A DNA stretch of 18,316 nt from Actinobacillus sp. (GTDB lineage: Bacteria; Pseudomonadota; Gammaproteobacteria; Enterobacterales; Pasteurellaceae), in assembly GCA_020026115.1 (NCBI GenBank), contig JAHHQY010000033.1:1-18316 (forward strand), in the 5' to 3' direction. This document shows, piece after piece, positions 7,768-14,086 of the stretch. A program made the position numbers and the translations under genes. The stretch's first letter is position 1; each line of letters starts with the position of its first letter. A model generated the notes under the pieces. The model was not told the DNA's origin, did no database searches, and saw only the letters and a program-made list of their open reading frames with translations.

Positions 7768-8275
7768 ATTTTGCAACTTCGTACTGAATCTTATCAATTT
7801 TCATATGGCGCAAACCATTAGGGGTGGCCACTTCAATGCCATCCCCTTGGCTTTTATTTAATAGAGCTTTCGCTAAAGGCGATAAAAAAGAAATCTTATT
7901 TTCTTTGGCATCGGCCTCATCTACACCGACAATTTTATATTGGCAAGTCTCATTTTCATCTTCTTGATAAAGCGTAACAACTGCGCCAAAACGTACAATT
8001 TCTTGCTTTAACTTTGAATTTTCAACAACTTGCGCTATACCTAAACGGGCGTCTAATTGTTGAATTTTCGCCGTTAAATAATTCATCTGCACGCGATGTT
8101 CCCCTTCTTGTTTTTTTAAGGCTCCTTGCGCTTGAATTAACTGCACTCGCTCTTTTTGCAACAATGCTAAGCCTTGAGGCGTCACATAATTTGGCACGCC
8201 TTGCGGTAAAAAAGCACGGGGCGCGACTAAAGGCACTTCTTCTTGATCACCTTCTTTCACAAATGCTCGGCTCAT
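7766..8275 (-). CDS. GreA/GreB-family elongation factor, short-hairpin variant
   Basis: GreA/GreB proteins enter the secondary channel of RNA polymerase and promote cleavage of backtracked RNA. The C-terminal half (about 93-169) is a GreA/GreB C-terminal FKBP-like domain: VRFGAVVTL, YKIVGVDEAD, ISFLSPLAKALL. The N-terminal part differs from canonical GreB: about 30 residues (MSRAFVKEGD...) precede the NYVTPQGL segment. The helical hairpin is shorter and lacks the usual ENAEY/ENADY acidic tip, with only QEGEH at the likely turn (56-60). It belongs to the MSRAFVKE-type relatives found in many proteobacteria. AAGGAG lies six bases before the ATG. It follows fabR by 45 bp, so it is likely a distal cistron of oxyR-fabR. 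Whether it cleaves RNA is uncertain. Confidence 0.85.
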   Translation of the reverse strand: MSRAFVKEGDQEEVPLVAPRAFLPQGVPNYVTPQGLALLQKERVQLIQAQGALKKQEGEHRVQMNYLTAKIQQLDARLGIAQVVENSKLKQEIVRFGAVVTLYQEDENETCQYKIVGVDEADAKENKISFLSPLAKALLNKSQGDGIEVATPNGLRHMKIDKIQYEVAK

Positions 8276-8292
8276 TTTTTCTCCTTAACAAT

Positions 8293-8305
8293 TTTTCGGT
8301 GCGAG
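8293..8305 (-). repeat. CTCGCRCCGAAAA repeat between fabR and the Gre-like gene
   Basis: On the minus strand this reads CTCGCACCGAAAA. It sits between the fabR stop and the Shine-Dalgarno of the next gene and has no partner arm nearby, so it is not a terminator here. Confidence 0.7.
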
Positions 8306-8320
8306 TTGCGCTTTTTCAGA

Positions 8321-8944
8321 TTACTTTTGTTGCTTTTTTAACTCAAGGGCAAACATATCCGCGCCTTTTGCTAACATACGAATTTGAAAAATAACACGCT
8401 GTTTTAGCTCTTCGCGTTCTGTTTTTTTCATATCCAAAGCGCTTGCACCGGCTGAAAAAACTAAATTCACCACGCCTTCAGCTTGACTATAAGCTAATTC
8501 GCGAGGATATTGATGCTTTTGCTCAATATATTCGGCTAATTCGTGGGCGAAATGTTGAATTTCCCGATTCGTCGCATTCCGAAAAGTTTGTGATGTTCCT
8601 GATCTTTCACACAAAATTAAACGAAAAACGTTAGGATTATTCACCACAAACTCAAAAAAAGTCGACACGGAAATTGCAATAACACTGCCACCTTCAGAAA
8701 TTCGTTGACGGGTTTGACGCATCAGTTGACGCAAGGCAAGCCCTGCTTCATCAACCATTTCCAGCCCCAACTCATCTAAATCTTTAAAATGACGATAAAA
8801 CGAAGTGGGCGCTATCCCTGCTTCGCGGGTGACTTCACGCAAACTTAAACTCGAAAATGAGCGCTCAGAACTTAATTGATTAAACGCCGCACTAATTAAA
8901 GCACGACGTGTTTTTTCTTTTTGAATAGCGCGTATTCCTAACAT
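8321..8944 (-). CDS. fabR: HTH-type repressor of unsaturated fatty acid synthesis
   Basis: FabR is a TetR-family repressor that senses the saturated/unsaturated acyl balance and controls fabA/fabB in enterobacteria. The N-terminal DNA-binding domain is nearly identical in pattern to FabR: IQKEKTRRALISAAFNQLS, then LSLREVTREAGIAPTSFYRHF as the helix-turn-helix. The ligand domain retains the typical LRQLMRQTRQRI, LCERSGTSQTFR and EIQHFAHELAEY stretches. At 207 residues it has normal length. Its ATG lies inside the end of oxyR (7-bp overlap), so the two regulators are translationally coupled. In E. coli fabR also lies near oxyR but in a different arrangement. Its targets are not in this window. 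Confidence 0.93.
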   Translation of the reverse strand: MLGIRAIQKEKTRRALISAAFNQLSSERSFSSLSLREVTREAGIAPTSFYRHFKDLDELGLEMVDEAGLALRQLMRQTRQRISEGGSVIAISVSTFFEFVVNNPNVFRLILCERSGTSQTFRNATNREIQHFAHELAEYIEQKHQYPRELAYSQAEGVVNLVFSAGASALDMKKTEREELKQRVIFQIRMLAKGADMFALELKKQQK

Positions 8945-9864
8945 TCTTTGCCTTCTCGCTCTGCTTTTGCTTGAGCTAATACTGGTTTTACCGCTTCTGC
9001 AATAGCTTGTGCTACGCGTTCATAACGATGACGTAAAGGCGAGCCTGGACGATAAATTAACACGACATCACGTTCTGGCGTCGGATTTTTACAAGGAATA
9101 TAAACCACATCTTGCGATCTATCGCCTAAAATGGCTAATTCTGGCATTAAGGTAATGCCAACCCCCGTTGCCACCATATTATGTAAGGTTTCTAAACTGG
9201 TCGCTTGAAAATGTTTATTTTCTTTAGCCCCCATCGTAAAACAATAACCTGCTGTGTTATCACGCAAACAATGGCCATCTTCCAGCATTAAAATTTCTTC
9301 CCCATGTAAGCTTTTCATTTCAACTTCTTTTTCTTTTGCTAAAGGATGATTTTTCGGCGCGGCTAACTGCAAAGGCTCAGAAAACATTGGCGTGGTAATA
9401 AAGCATTCCAATTCAGGCTTAATGGGTAAAATCGCGCAATCTAATTTGCCACTTTCTAATTGCTCTGCTAATTGTGGGGTTTTCGCTTCATATAAAAATA
9501 GCTCAATTTTAGGAAATTTTTCACGAATTGTTGACACAATGTAAGGCAATAAATAAGGCCCTAAGGTCGGAATCACGCCTAAATGCAAAGGCCCTGACAT
9601 TTCTTTGCCCTGTAAACTTGCCATTTCTTTAAAGGTTTTCACTTCTCGCAAAACTTCTCGCGCTTGTTCCACTAATAGCAAGCCTGATTGGGTAAATAAC
9701 ACTTTGCGACTGGTACGTTCAAGCAACACGGTATTTAATTCTTCTTCTAATTTACGAATTTGTCCACTTAACGTAGGTTGGCTAATTTTGCAGGCATCTG
9801 CTGCACGGCGAAAATGCTTATGTTCCGCTAAAGCCACTAAATATTCTAAATCGCGAATGTTCAT
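8938..9864 (-). CDS. oxyR: Peroxide-sensing LysR-type regulator OxyR
   Basis: OxyR activates antioxidant genes once hydrogen peroxide forms its internal disulphide. The N-terminal winged helix-turn-helix is classical (MNIRDLEYLVALAEHKHFRRAA, then SQPTLSGQIRKLEEEL). The redox pair is intact: GHC and GYC lie nine residues apart in the LEDGHCLRDNTAGYCF segment, corresponding to E. coli Cys199 and Cys208. The downstream ATSLETLHNMVATGVGITLMPELA and YRPGSPLRHRYE blocks are also conserved. The length is 308 residues. AAGGA precedes the ATG by about six bases. It is divergent from the peroxiredoxin gene, with which it shares a candidate OxyR site, and its end overlaps fabR. Confidence 0.97.
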   Translation of the reverse strand: MNIRDLEYLVALAEHKHFRRAADACKISQPTLSGQIRKLEEELNTVLLERTSRKVLFTQSGLLLVEQAREVLREVKTFKEMASLQGKEMSGPLHLGVIPTLGPYLLPYIVSTIREKFPKIELFLYEAKTPQLAEQLESGKLDCAILPIKPELECFITTPMFSEPLQLAAPKNHPLAKEKEVEMKSLHGEEILMLEDGHCLRDNTAGYCFTMGAKENKHFQATSLETLHNMVATGVGITLMPELAILGDRSQDVVYIPCKNPTPERDVVLIYRPGSPLRHRYERVAQAIAEAVKPVLAQAKAEREGKEC

Positions 9865-9895
9865 ATTTTTCCTTCTGTTTATTTTTTACTCTAAA

Positions 9896-9925
9896 ATGAT
9901 AGATAATAACGATTAAATAAATCAA
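9896..9925 (-). promoter_or_regulatory. Candidate oxyR promoter
   Basis: On the minus strand TTGATT (9925-9920, 4 of 6) and TATCAT (9901-9896, 5 of 6) are separated by 18 bp. The whole promoter is covered by the candidate OxyR site, which would give the autorepression expected of LysR-type regulators. Confidence 0.45.
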
Positions 9926-9935
9926 TATAATCGAC
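9899..9935. promoter_or_regulatory. Candidate OxyR binding site
   Basis: OxyR contacts four ATAGnTnnnAnCTAT half-elements over 37 bp. Here ATAG (9899-9902), CGAT (9910-9913), ATCA (9921-9924) and CGAC (9932-9935) occur at exact 11-bp periodicity, matching 11 of 16 core bases. Both internal T and A positions of each element also match (15 of 20 overall). The site abuts the -35 of the peroxiredoxin promoter, the geometry of an OxyR-activated promoter. Confidence 0.55.
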
Positions 9936-9964
9936 TGGCAATATATTATATGTTTTCCTATAAT
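9935..9964 (+). promoter_or_regulatory. Candidate peroxiredoxin promoter
   Basis: CTGGCA (9935-9940, 4 of 6) and a perfect TATAAT (9959-9964) are separated by 18 bp. The weak -35 and long spacer suit an activator-dependent promoter. The -10 lies 39 bp before the start codon. Confidence 0.5.
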
Positions 9965-10003
9965 TCACGCCAGTTATTTAACTTGCTCTCAAGGAGAAAA
10001 ATT

Positions 10004-10729
10004 ATGGCAACAATGGAAGGAAAAAAAGTTCCTCAAGTCACATTTCACACTCGCCAAGGCGATAAATGGGTTGATGTAACAACTGACGATTTATTTAAAG
10101 GTAAAACCGTCGTTTTATTCTCATTGCCAGGTGCTTTTACACCAACTTGTTCTTCTACGCATTTACCGCGTTATAACGAATTAGCAAAAGAATTTAAAAA
10201 ATTAGGCGTTGACGATATTATTTGTATGTCTGTAAATGACACTTTCGTAATGAATGCTTGGAAAGCAGACCAAGAAGCGGAAAATATTACCGTTATTCCA
10301 GATGGTAATGGTGACTTTACAAAAGGCATGGGGATGTTAGTTGAAAAAGATGACCTTGGCTTTGGCCAACGTTCATGGCGCTATTCTATGTTAGTAAAAG
10401 ATGGTGTCGTTGAAAAAATGTTCATCGAACCAACAAAACCAGGCGACCCGTTTGAAGTTTCTGACGCAGATACTATGATTAAATATCTTGACCCAAATTG
10501 GAAAGCTGCGCCTTCTGTAAGCCTTTTCACCAAACCAGGTTGTCCTTACTGCACAAAAGCACGCGTGCTTTTAGAAGAACGAGGCTATGAGTTTGAAGAA
10601 ATTGTTTTAGGTCGTGATGCTACTATGGTTTCTGTTCGTGCCATTACGGGTAAATCCACCGTTCCACAAGTCTTTATTGGTGGCCAATACATTGGTGGAA
10701 GCGATGATTTAGAAAAATATTTTTCTTAA
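10004..10729 (+). CDS. Hybrid peroxiredoxin-glutaredoxin (hyPrx5)
   Basis: This glutathione-dependent peroxidase reduces hydrogen and alkyl peroxides. The N-terminal Prx5 domain (about 1-165) carries the peroxidatic cysteine Cys49 in the GAFTPTCSSTHLPRY motif. The C-terminal glutaredoxin domain (about 170-241) has the CPYC active site at 180-183 and the TVPQVFIGG glutathione-binding loop. Positions and the length of 241 residues agree with the characterised Haemophilus influenzae hybrid enzyme. The start at 10004 has AAGGAG seven bases upstream and gives MATMEGKKVPQ; an in-frame ATG at 9950 lies upstream of the -10 and is rejected. It is divergent from oxyR. A terminator made of paired uptake signals follows. 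Confidence 0.97.
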   Translation: MATMEGKKVPQVTFHTRQGDKWVDVTTDDLFKGKTVVLFSLPGAFTPTCSSTHLPRYNELAKEFKKLGVDDIICMSVNDTFVMNAWKADQEAENITVIPDGNGDFTKGMGMLVEKDDLGFGQRSWRYSMLVKDGVVEKMFIEPTKPGDPFEVSDADTMIKYLDPNWKAAPSVSLFTKPGCPYCTKARVLLEERGYEFEEIVLGRDATMVSVRAITGKSTVPQVFIGGQYIGGSDDLEKYFS

Positions 10730-10765
10730 TTGATCCCAAACCCTAAAAAATTGACTAGAATCTTC

Positions 10766-10798
10766 ACCGCACTTATTTTTTAAGTGCGGTTTTTTTTT
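10766..10798 (+). terminator. Terminator built from an inverted pair of Hin-type uptake signals
   Basis: ACCGCACTTA (10766-10775) pairs perfectly with TAAGTGCGGT (10781-10790) around a T5 loop, followed by T8. Each arm contains the 9-bp Haemophilus uptake signal core AAGTGCGGT. Paired uptake signals serving as terminators are typical of naturally competent Pasteurellaceae. Confidence 0.92.
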
Positions 10799-10801
10799 GG
10801 T

Positions 10802-10814
10802 CTCGCACCGAAAA
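10802..10814 (+). repeat. CTCGCRCCGAAAA repeat upstream of the amidotransferase gene
   Basis: CTCGCACCGAAAA lies four bases after the T tract of the peroxiredoxin terminator and 35 bp before the next start codon. No partner arm is nearby. Confidence 0.7.
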
Positions 10815-10849
10815 TTTGTTTAGGAAAGTTTATGTTATAAGGAGAAGCT

Positions 10850-11626
10850 ATGTGTCAACTTTTAGGAATGAACTGTAATGTTCCCACAGATCTTCATTTT
10901 TCTATGGATGGATTTTATTTACGCGCAGGCAAAACTGACCAACATTGCGATGGTTGCGGTGTTGCGTTTTTTCAAAATAAATCTGTGCGTATTTTTCGCG
11001 ACCATTTATCCGCGCTCAATTCACCTTTAGCCCAATGTGTGAAAAATTTTAATTTTAAATCTCTCAACGCCATTGCTCACATTCGCAAAGCGACGCAAGG
11101 CGAGGTCAATTTAGAAAATACCCATCCTTTTTTACGGGAAATTTGGGGCGAAAACTGGGTTTTTGCGCATAATGGGAATTTGAAAACTGTGCCTAGTTTA
11201 GGCAAAGATGAAATTGAATTTTATCAACCTATCGGCACAACCGATTCTGAATGGGCTTTTTGTTTTATGGCTAATGCCTTAAAAAATCGTTTTACGCAAA
11301 AACCTGACAACAAAACCCTTTTCGCCACTTTGCAAAAGTTAGGCCGTCAATTACAAGAGCAAGGCACTTTTAACTTTTTACTTTCAAATGGAAAAGTCAT
11401 GTTTGCTTTTTGTACGACCGATTTATATTACCTCACACGCCAAGCCCCTTTTGGCAAAGTCGCGCGAGTCGATGATGATGCGGTGATCGATTTTAGTAAA
11501 CTCACCCATGAAAACGATAAAGTGGCCGTTATTGCCACAAAACCTTTAACCAAAAATGAACCTTGGGTAAAAATGCAAAAAGGGGAATTATGTTTGTTTA
11601 AAGACGGTGAATGGCAAAAAATTTAA
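10850..11626 (+). CDS. yafJ: Class II glutamine amidotransferase, YafJ type
   Basis: The protein has the Ntn-hydrolase glutamine amidotransferase fold. Cys2, exposed after removal of Met (MCQLLGM), is the expected nucleophile. Further family motifs are IAHIRKAT, NTHPF, FAHNGNL (oxyanion and glutamine binding) and GTTDSEWAF. The length of 258 residues matches E. coli YafJ (about 255), whose partner and acceptor substrate are not established; no fused or adjacent synthase domain is present. A strong AAGGAG lies six bases before the ATG. One oddity is DGCG where YafJ relatives usually have DGWG near residue 34. It stands alone between two terminators, so it is probably monocistronic. Confidence 0.9.
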   Translation: MCQLLGMNCNVPTDLHFSMDGFYLRAGKTDQHCDGCGVAFFQNKSVRIFRDHLSALNSPLAQCVKNFNFKSLNAIAHIRKATQGEVNLENTHPFLREIWGENWVFAHNGNLKTVPSLGKDEIEFYQPIGTTDSEWAFCFMANALKNRFTQKPDNKTLFATLQKLGRQLQEQGTFNFLLSNGKVMFAFCTTDLYYLTRQAPFGKVARVDDDAVIDFSKLTHENDKVAVIATKPLTKNEPWVKMQKGELCLFKDGEWQKI

Positions 11627-11640
11627 TTTTAATGAAACAT

Positions 11641-11678
11641 CTCGCGCCGAAAAAATAAATTTCGGCGCGAGTTTTTTT
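11641..11678. terminator. Bidirectional terminator made of an inverted CTCGCRCCGAAA pair
   Basis: CTCGCGCCGAAA (11641-11652) pairs perfectly with TTTCGGCGCGAG (11660-11671), followed by T7 that overlaps the recQ stop codon. It separates the converging yafJ-like gene and recQ. Both arms are full copies of the window's 12-mer repeat. Confidence 0.93.
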
Positions 11679-13524
11679 ATCCTTGCTTAAGATGTTCGCG
11701 AATCAACGTTAAAAAGGCCTCGCCATAACGTTCTAACTTGGTTAAACCCACGCCATTAATATTTAAAAATTCGGCGCGATTTTGCGGTGTTTTCCGCGAC
11801 ATTTCTTGTAAACTTGCATCACTAAATACCATATAAGGCGGTATATTGGCTTTTTCTGCCAATTTTTTGCGTAAAAAACGCAGGCGAGCAAATAAATCTT
11901 TATTATAATTTTCCACACGACTTGATTGCGCCACCATATTGCTATGAGAAGGCATTCGCGGAAAGGCTAATTCTAAAGGCTTTTCCCCACGTAAAATCGG
12001 CACGGCTGATGCGGTCAGCCTTAATTGTGTATGGGGCATATATTGTCCGGGCATTTCCACCATAACTTGTTGCACAAAGCCCAAATGGATTAGTTGACGA
12101 ATAATCGAATGCCAATATTCATTGCTGTTCTTTTTGCCCAAACCGTAAACATTCAGTTTATCGTGTCCATTTTCCAAGATTTTTTTATTTTTCATTCCGC
12201 GCAAAACGCCGATAACATAATGCACCCCAAAACTTTGCCCAACCCGAAAAATGGTCGACATCACTTTTTGCGCATCTAATAATGCATCATATTTTTTCGG
12301 CGGATCTAAACAAATATCACAGTTATGACAGGCCTCTTGGCGATGTTCACCAAAATAATTTAATAGCACCACACGTCGACAAGTTTGACTATCTGCAAAC
12401 TCACCAATTGCATTCAGTTTGTACTGTTTAATTTCTCGTTGTGGGCTTTCTGGCTCTTCCCATAAACATTTTTGTAGCCAAGCAAAATCGGCGGGCGCAT
12501 AAAATAATACCGCTTGCGCCGGTAAATTATCACGGCCTGCTCGGCCGGTTTCTTGATAATAAGCCTCGATACTTCGCGGTAAATCAAAATGTACAACATA
12601 ACGAACGTTCGATTTATTAATTCCCATACCAAAAGCAACCGTTGCGACAATGACTTGAATATTATCGTGTTGAAAATCGTGCTGAATTTTCTCGCGATAT
12701 TCATTTTCTAAGCCCGCGTGATAACCTGCCGAGCTAATGCCTTTGCTTTGTAATTTTTCCACGAGTTTTTCCACTCGTTTTCGGCTATTACAATAAATAA
12801 TTCCACTTTTACCTTTTTGCCCTTGTACGAAATGCAAAAGTTGCTCTGTGGGCTTAAATTTTTCAATTAAGGTATAGCGAATATTCGGGCGATCAAAGCT
12901 CCCGATATAAGAAAAAGGTGCGTGTAAATTAAGGTGTTTAATAATATCACGGCGTGTCTCTAAGTCGGCCGTAGCAGTAAGCGCCATAATTGGCGTTTGC
13001 GGGAAACTTCGTTTTAAATTGCCTAATTGCGTGTATTCAGGGCGAAAATCATGTCCCCATTGAGAAATACAATGAGCCTCATCAATAGCAATAAAGCTCA
13101 CTTTACATTGAGAAATAAATTGGAAAAAACTCTGCGTTAAAATTTTTTCTGGCGAAAGATACAATAATTTCAATTCGCCAGCTATTGCTTGTTCTTGTAC
13201 TTGTAATTGAGTTTCAAAATTTTGGCTTGAATTTAAATAATCCGCCTTAATTCCATTTTCACGCAACTGCGTGACTTGATCTTTCATTAAAGAAATAAGG
13301 GGCGAAATCACTAACGTTAAGCCCTCAAAGCAAAGCGCAGGAATTTGATAACACAGGGATTTTCCACTTCCTGTTGCCATAATAACCAAACTATCTTGCC
13401 CATTTAAGGTGGCCTGCACCACTTCTTCTTGGCCAGCTCTAAAACTTTGATAACCAAAGGTTGATTTCAAAACCTCTAAAGCTTTCAGGGATAATTTTTC
13501 TTGCGATGCGCTTTGCGATGACAC
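11677..13524 (-). CDS. recQ: ATP-dependent DNA helicase RecQ
   Basis: RecQ is a 3'-5' helicase acting in recombinational repair and stalled-fork processing. Domains in order: helicase core with Walker A ATGSGKS, DEAH box AIDEAHCISQWGHDFRPEY and motif VI QETGRAGRD; RecQ-Ct zinc site (CRRVVLLNYFGE then CHNCDIC); winged helix; and a C-terminal HRDC domain (FARLRFLRKKLAEK...INGVGLTKLERYG). At 615 residues it is full length. The start is GTG at 13524, five bases after AAGGAG, giving MSSQSASQEKLSLKALEVL. The Shine-Dalgarno overlaps the stop codon of cyaY, so the two genes form a short operon. Confidence 0.96.
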   Translation of the reverse strand: MSSQSASQEKLSLKALEVLKSTFGYQSFRAGQEEVVQATLNGQDSLVIMATGSGKSLCYQIPALCFEGLTLVISPLISLMKDQVTQLRENGIKADYLNSSQNFETQLQVQEQAIAGELKLLYLSPEKILTQSFFQFISQCKVSFIAIDEAHCISQWGHDFRPEYTQLGNLKRSFPQTPIMALTATADLETRRDIIKHLNLHAPFSYIGSFDRPNIRYTLIEKFKPTEQLLHFVQGQKGKSGIIYCNSRKRVEKLVEKLQSKGISSAGYHAGLENEYREKIQHDFQHDNIQVIVATVAFGMGINKSNVRYVVHFDLPRSIEAYYQETGRAGRDNLPAQAVLFYAPADFAWLQKCLWEEPESPQREIKQYKLNAIGEFADSQTCRRVVLLNYFGEHRQEACHNCDICLDPPKKYDALLDAQKVMSTIFRVGQSFGVHYVIGVLRGMKNKKILENGHDKLNVYGLGKKNSNEYWHSIIRQLIHLGFVQQVMVEMPGQYMPHTQLRLTASAVPILRGEKPLELAFPRMPSHSNMVAQSSRVENYNKDLFARLRFLRKKLAEKANIPPYMVFSDASLQEMSRKTPQNRAEFLNINGVGLTKLERYGEAFLTLIREHLKQG

Positions 13525-13533
13525 AATGTCTCC

Positions 13534-13845
13534 TTAATCATTGAAACTAACTTTTTCGCCATAATAAGCAAAAGCTTGAATTAACAAGGCCCAGAATGTT
13601 TCACCCTCTTGGTTAACCCATTGATTATCTTTAAATTTAAAATGATAACCGCCGGCACGACTTGCAAGCCATAATTCCAACAAAGGCTCTTGTTTGTTAA
13701 TAATAATTTGGTTACCGTCATCTAAGGTGATGGTAAAAACACTGCCTTGCGTATCACAATCTACATCGCACTCTTGTGCCTCTAATTGTTCTTCAATATT
13801 TTGCCAAAGATTTTCAATATTTTGATGATAATCGCTTAATTGCAT
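13534..13845 (-). CDS. cyaY: Frataxin-like iron-binding protein CyaY
   Basis: CyaY is the bacterial frataxin: it binds iron on an acidic helix and modulates iron-sulphur cluster assembly on IscU/IscS. Visible features are the acidic first helix (YHQNIENLWQNIEEQLEAQECDVD across about residues 6-29), the beta-sheet core ITLDDGNQIIINKQ, and the invariant LWLASRAGGYHFKF stretch. The 103 residues fit the family (about 101-106). The start at 13845 is preceded by AAGGAG seven bases upstream; 21 further in-frame codons upstream carry no family similarity. The TAA stop overlaps the recQ ribosome site. It is divergent from lptM-lysA, as cyaY is from yifL in enterobacteria. Confidence 0.95.
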   Translation of the reverse strand: MQLSDYHQNIENLWQNIEEQLEAQECDVDCDTQGSVFTITLDDGNQIIINKQEPLLELWLASRAGGYHFKFKDNQWVNQEGETFWALLIQAFAYYGEKVSFND

Positions 13846-13875
13846 GTGTATTCTCCTTAAATAAATGAAAGGGAA

Positions 13876-13881
13876 ATTATA
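13876..13881 (-). promoter_or_regulatory. Candidate -10 element for cyaY-recQ
   Basis: A perfect TATAAT lies on the minus strand about 30 bp before the cyaY ATG. No convincing -35 is seen at 16-18 bp, so an activator or a weak -35 is implied. Confidence 0.35.
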
Positions 13882-13921
13882 AAGATTTTCACGAAATAGA
13901 GATAGCACAAAGGGCGAAATA

Positions 13922-13946
13922 ATGGTAAAAGTAGCTCTTTAACCAT
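13922..13946. repeat. Imperfect dyad between cyaY and lptM
   Basis: ATGGTAAAAG (13922-13931) and CTTTAACCAT (13937-13946) form a 10-bp inverted repeat with one A:A mismatch around a TAGCT centre. It sits 18 bp before the lptM ATG in the divergent intergenic region. It could be an operator or a leader hairpin; it matches no regulator consensus I know. Confidence 0.4.
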
Positions 13947-13963
13947 CATAATAGGAAAAAAAA

Positions 13964-14077
13964 ATGAAAACATTTCGCTTATTTTTATTCTGCGCCACCG
14001 TTGCAAGCCTCACTGCTTGTGGCGTGAAAGGTCCTTTATATTTCCCTGTTGAAAATTCTGCCCAAAGCCAACAATAA
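13964..14077 (+). CDS. lptM: Small lipoprotein LptM (YifL)
   Basis: A 37-codon gene encodes a minimal lipoprotein. The signal peptide begins MKTFRLFLF, the lipobox is LTAC with Cys19 as the lipidated residue, and the mature GVKGPLYFP segment is the conserved core of the LptM/YifL family. Gly at position +2 predicts outer-membrane sorting. In E. coli LptM binds the LptD/E LPS translocon and assists LptD maturation. It lies directly upstream of lysA (nine-base gap), where yifL occupies the equivalent place next to cyaY in enterobacteria. AGGA eight to nine bases before the ATG is the likely ribosome site. It is easily missed because of its size. Confidence 0.9.
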   Translation: MKTFRLFLFCATVASLTACGVKGPLYFPVENSAQSQQ

Positions 14078-14086
14078 GGATACGTT

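Noticed and set aside
8014..8394. 126-codon open frame on the + strand
   Set aside because: It is antisense to the Gre-like gene and fabR, with leucine-rich shadow composition and no ribosome site.
9950..10003. 18-codon N-terminal extension of the peroxiredoxin
   Set aside because: It begins upstream of the perfect TATAAT, and ATG 10004 has AAGGAG and reproduces the known Cys49 and Cys180/183 numbering.
13846..13908. 21-codon extension of cyaY
   Set aside because: It covers the -10 region and is unlike frataxin N-termini; ATG 13845 has a strong Shine-Dalgarno.
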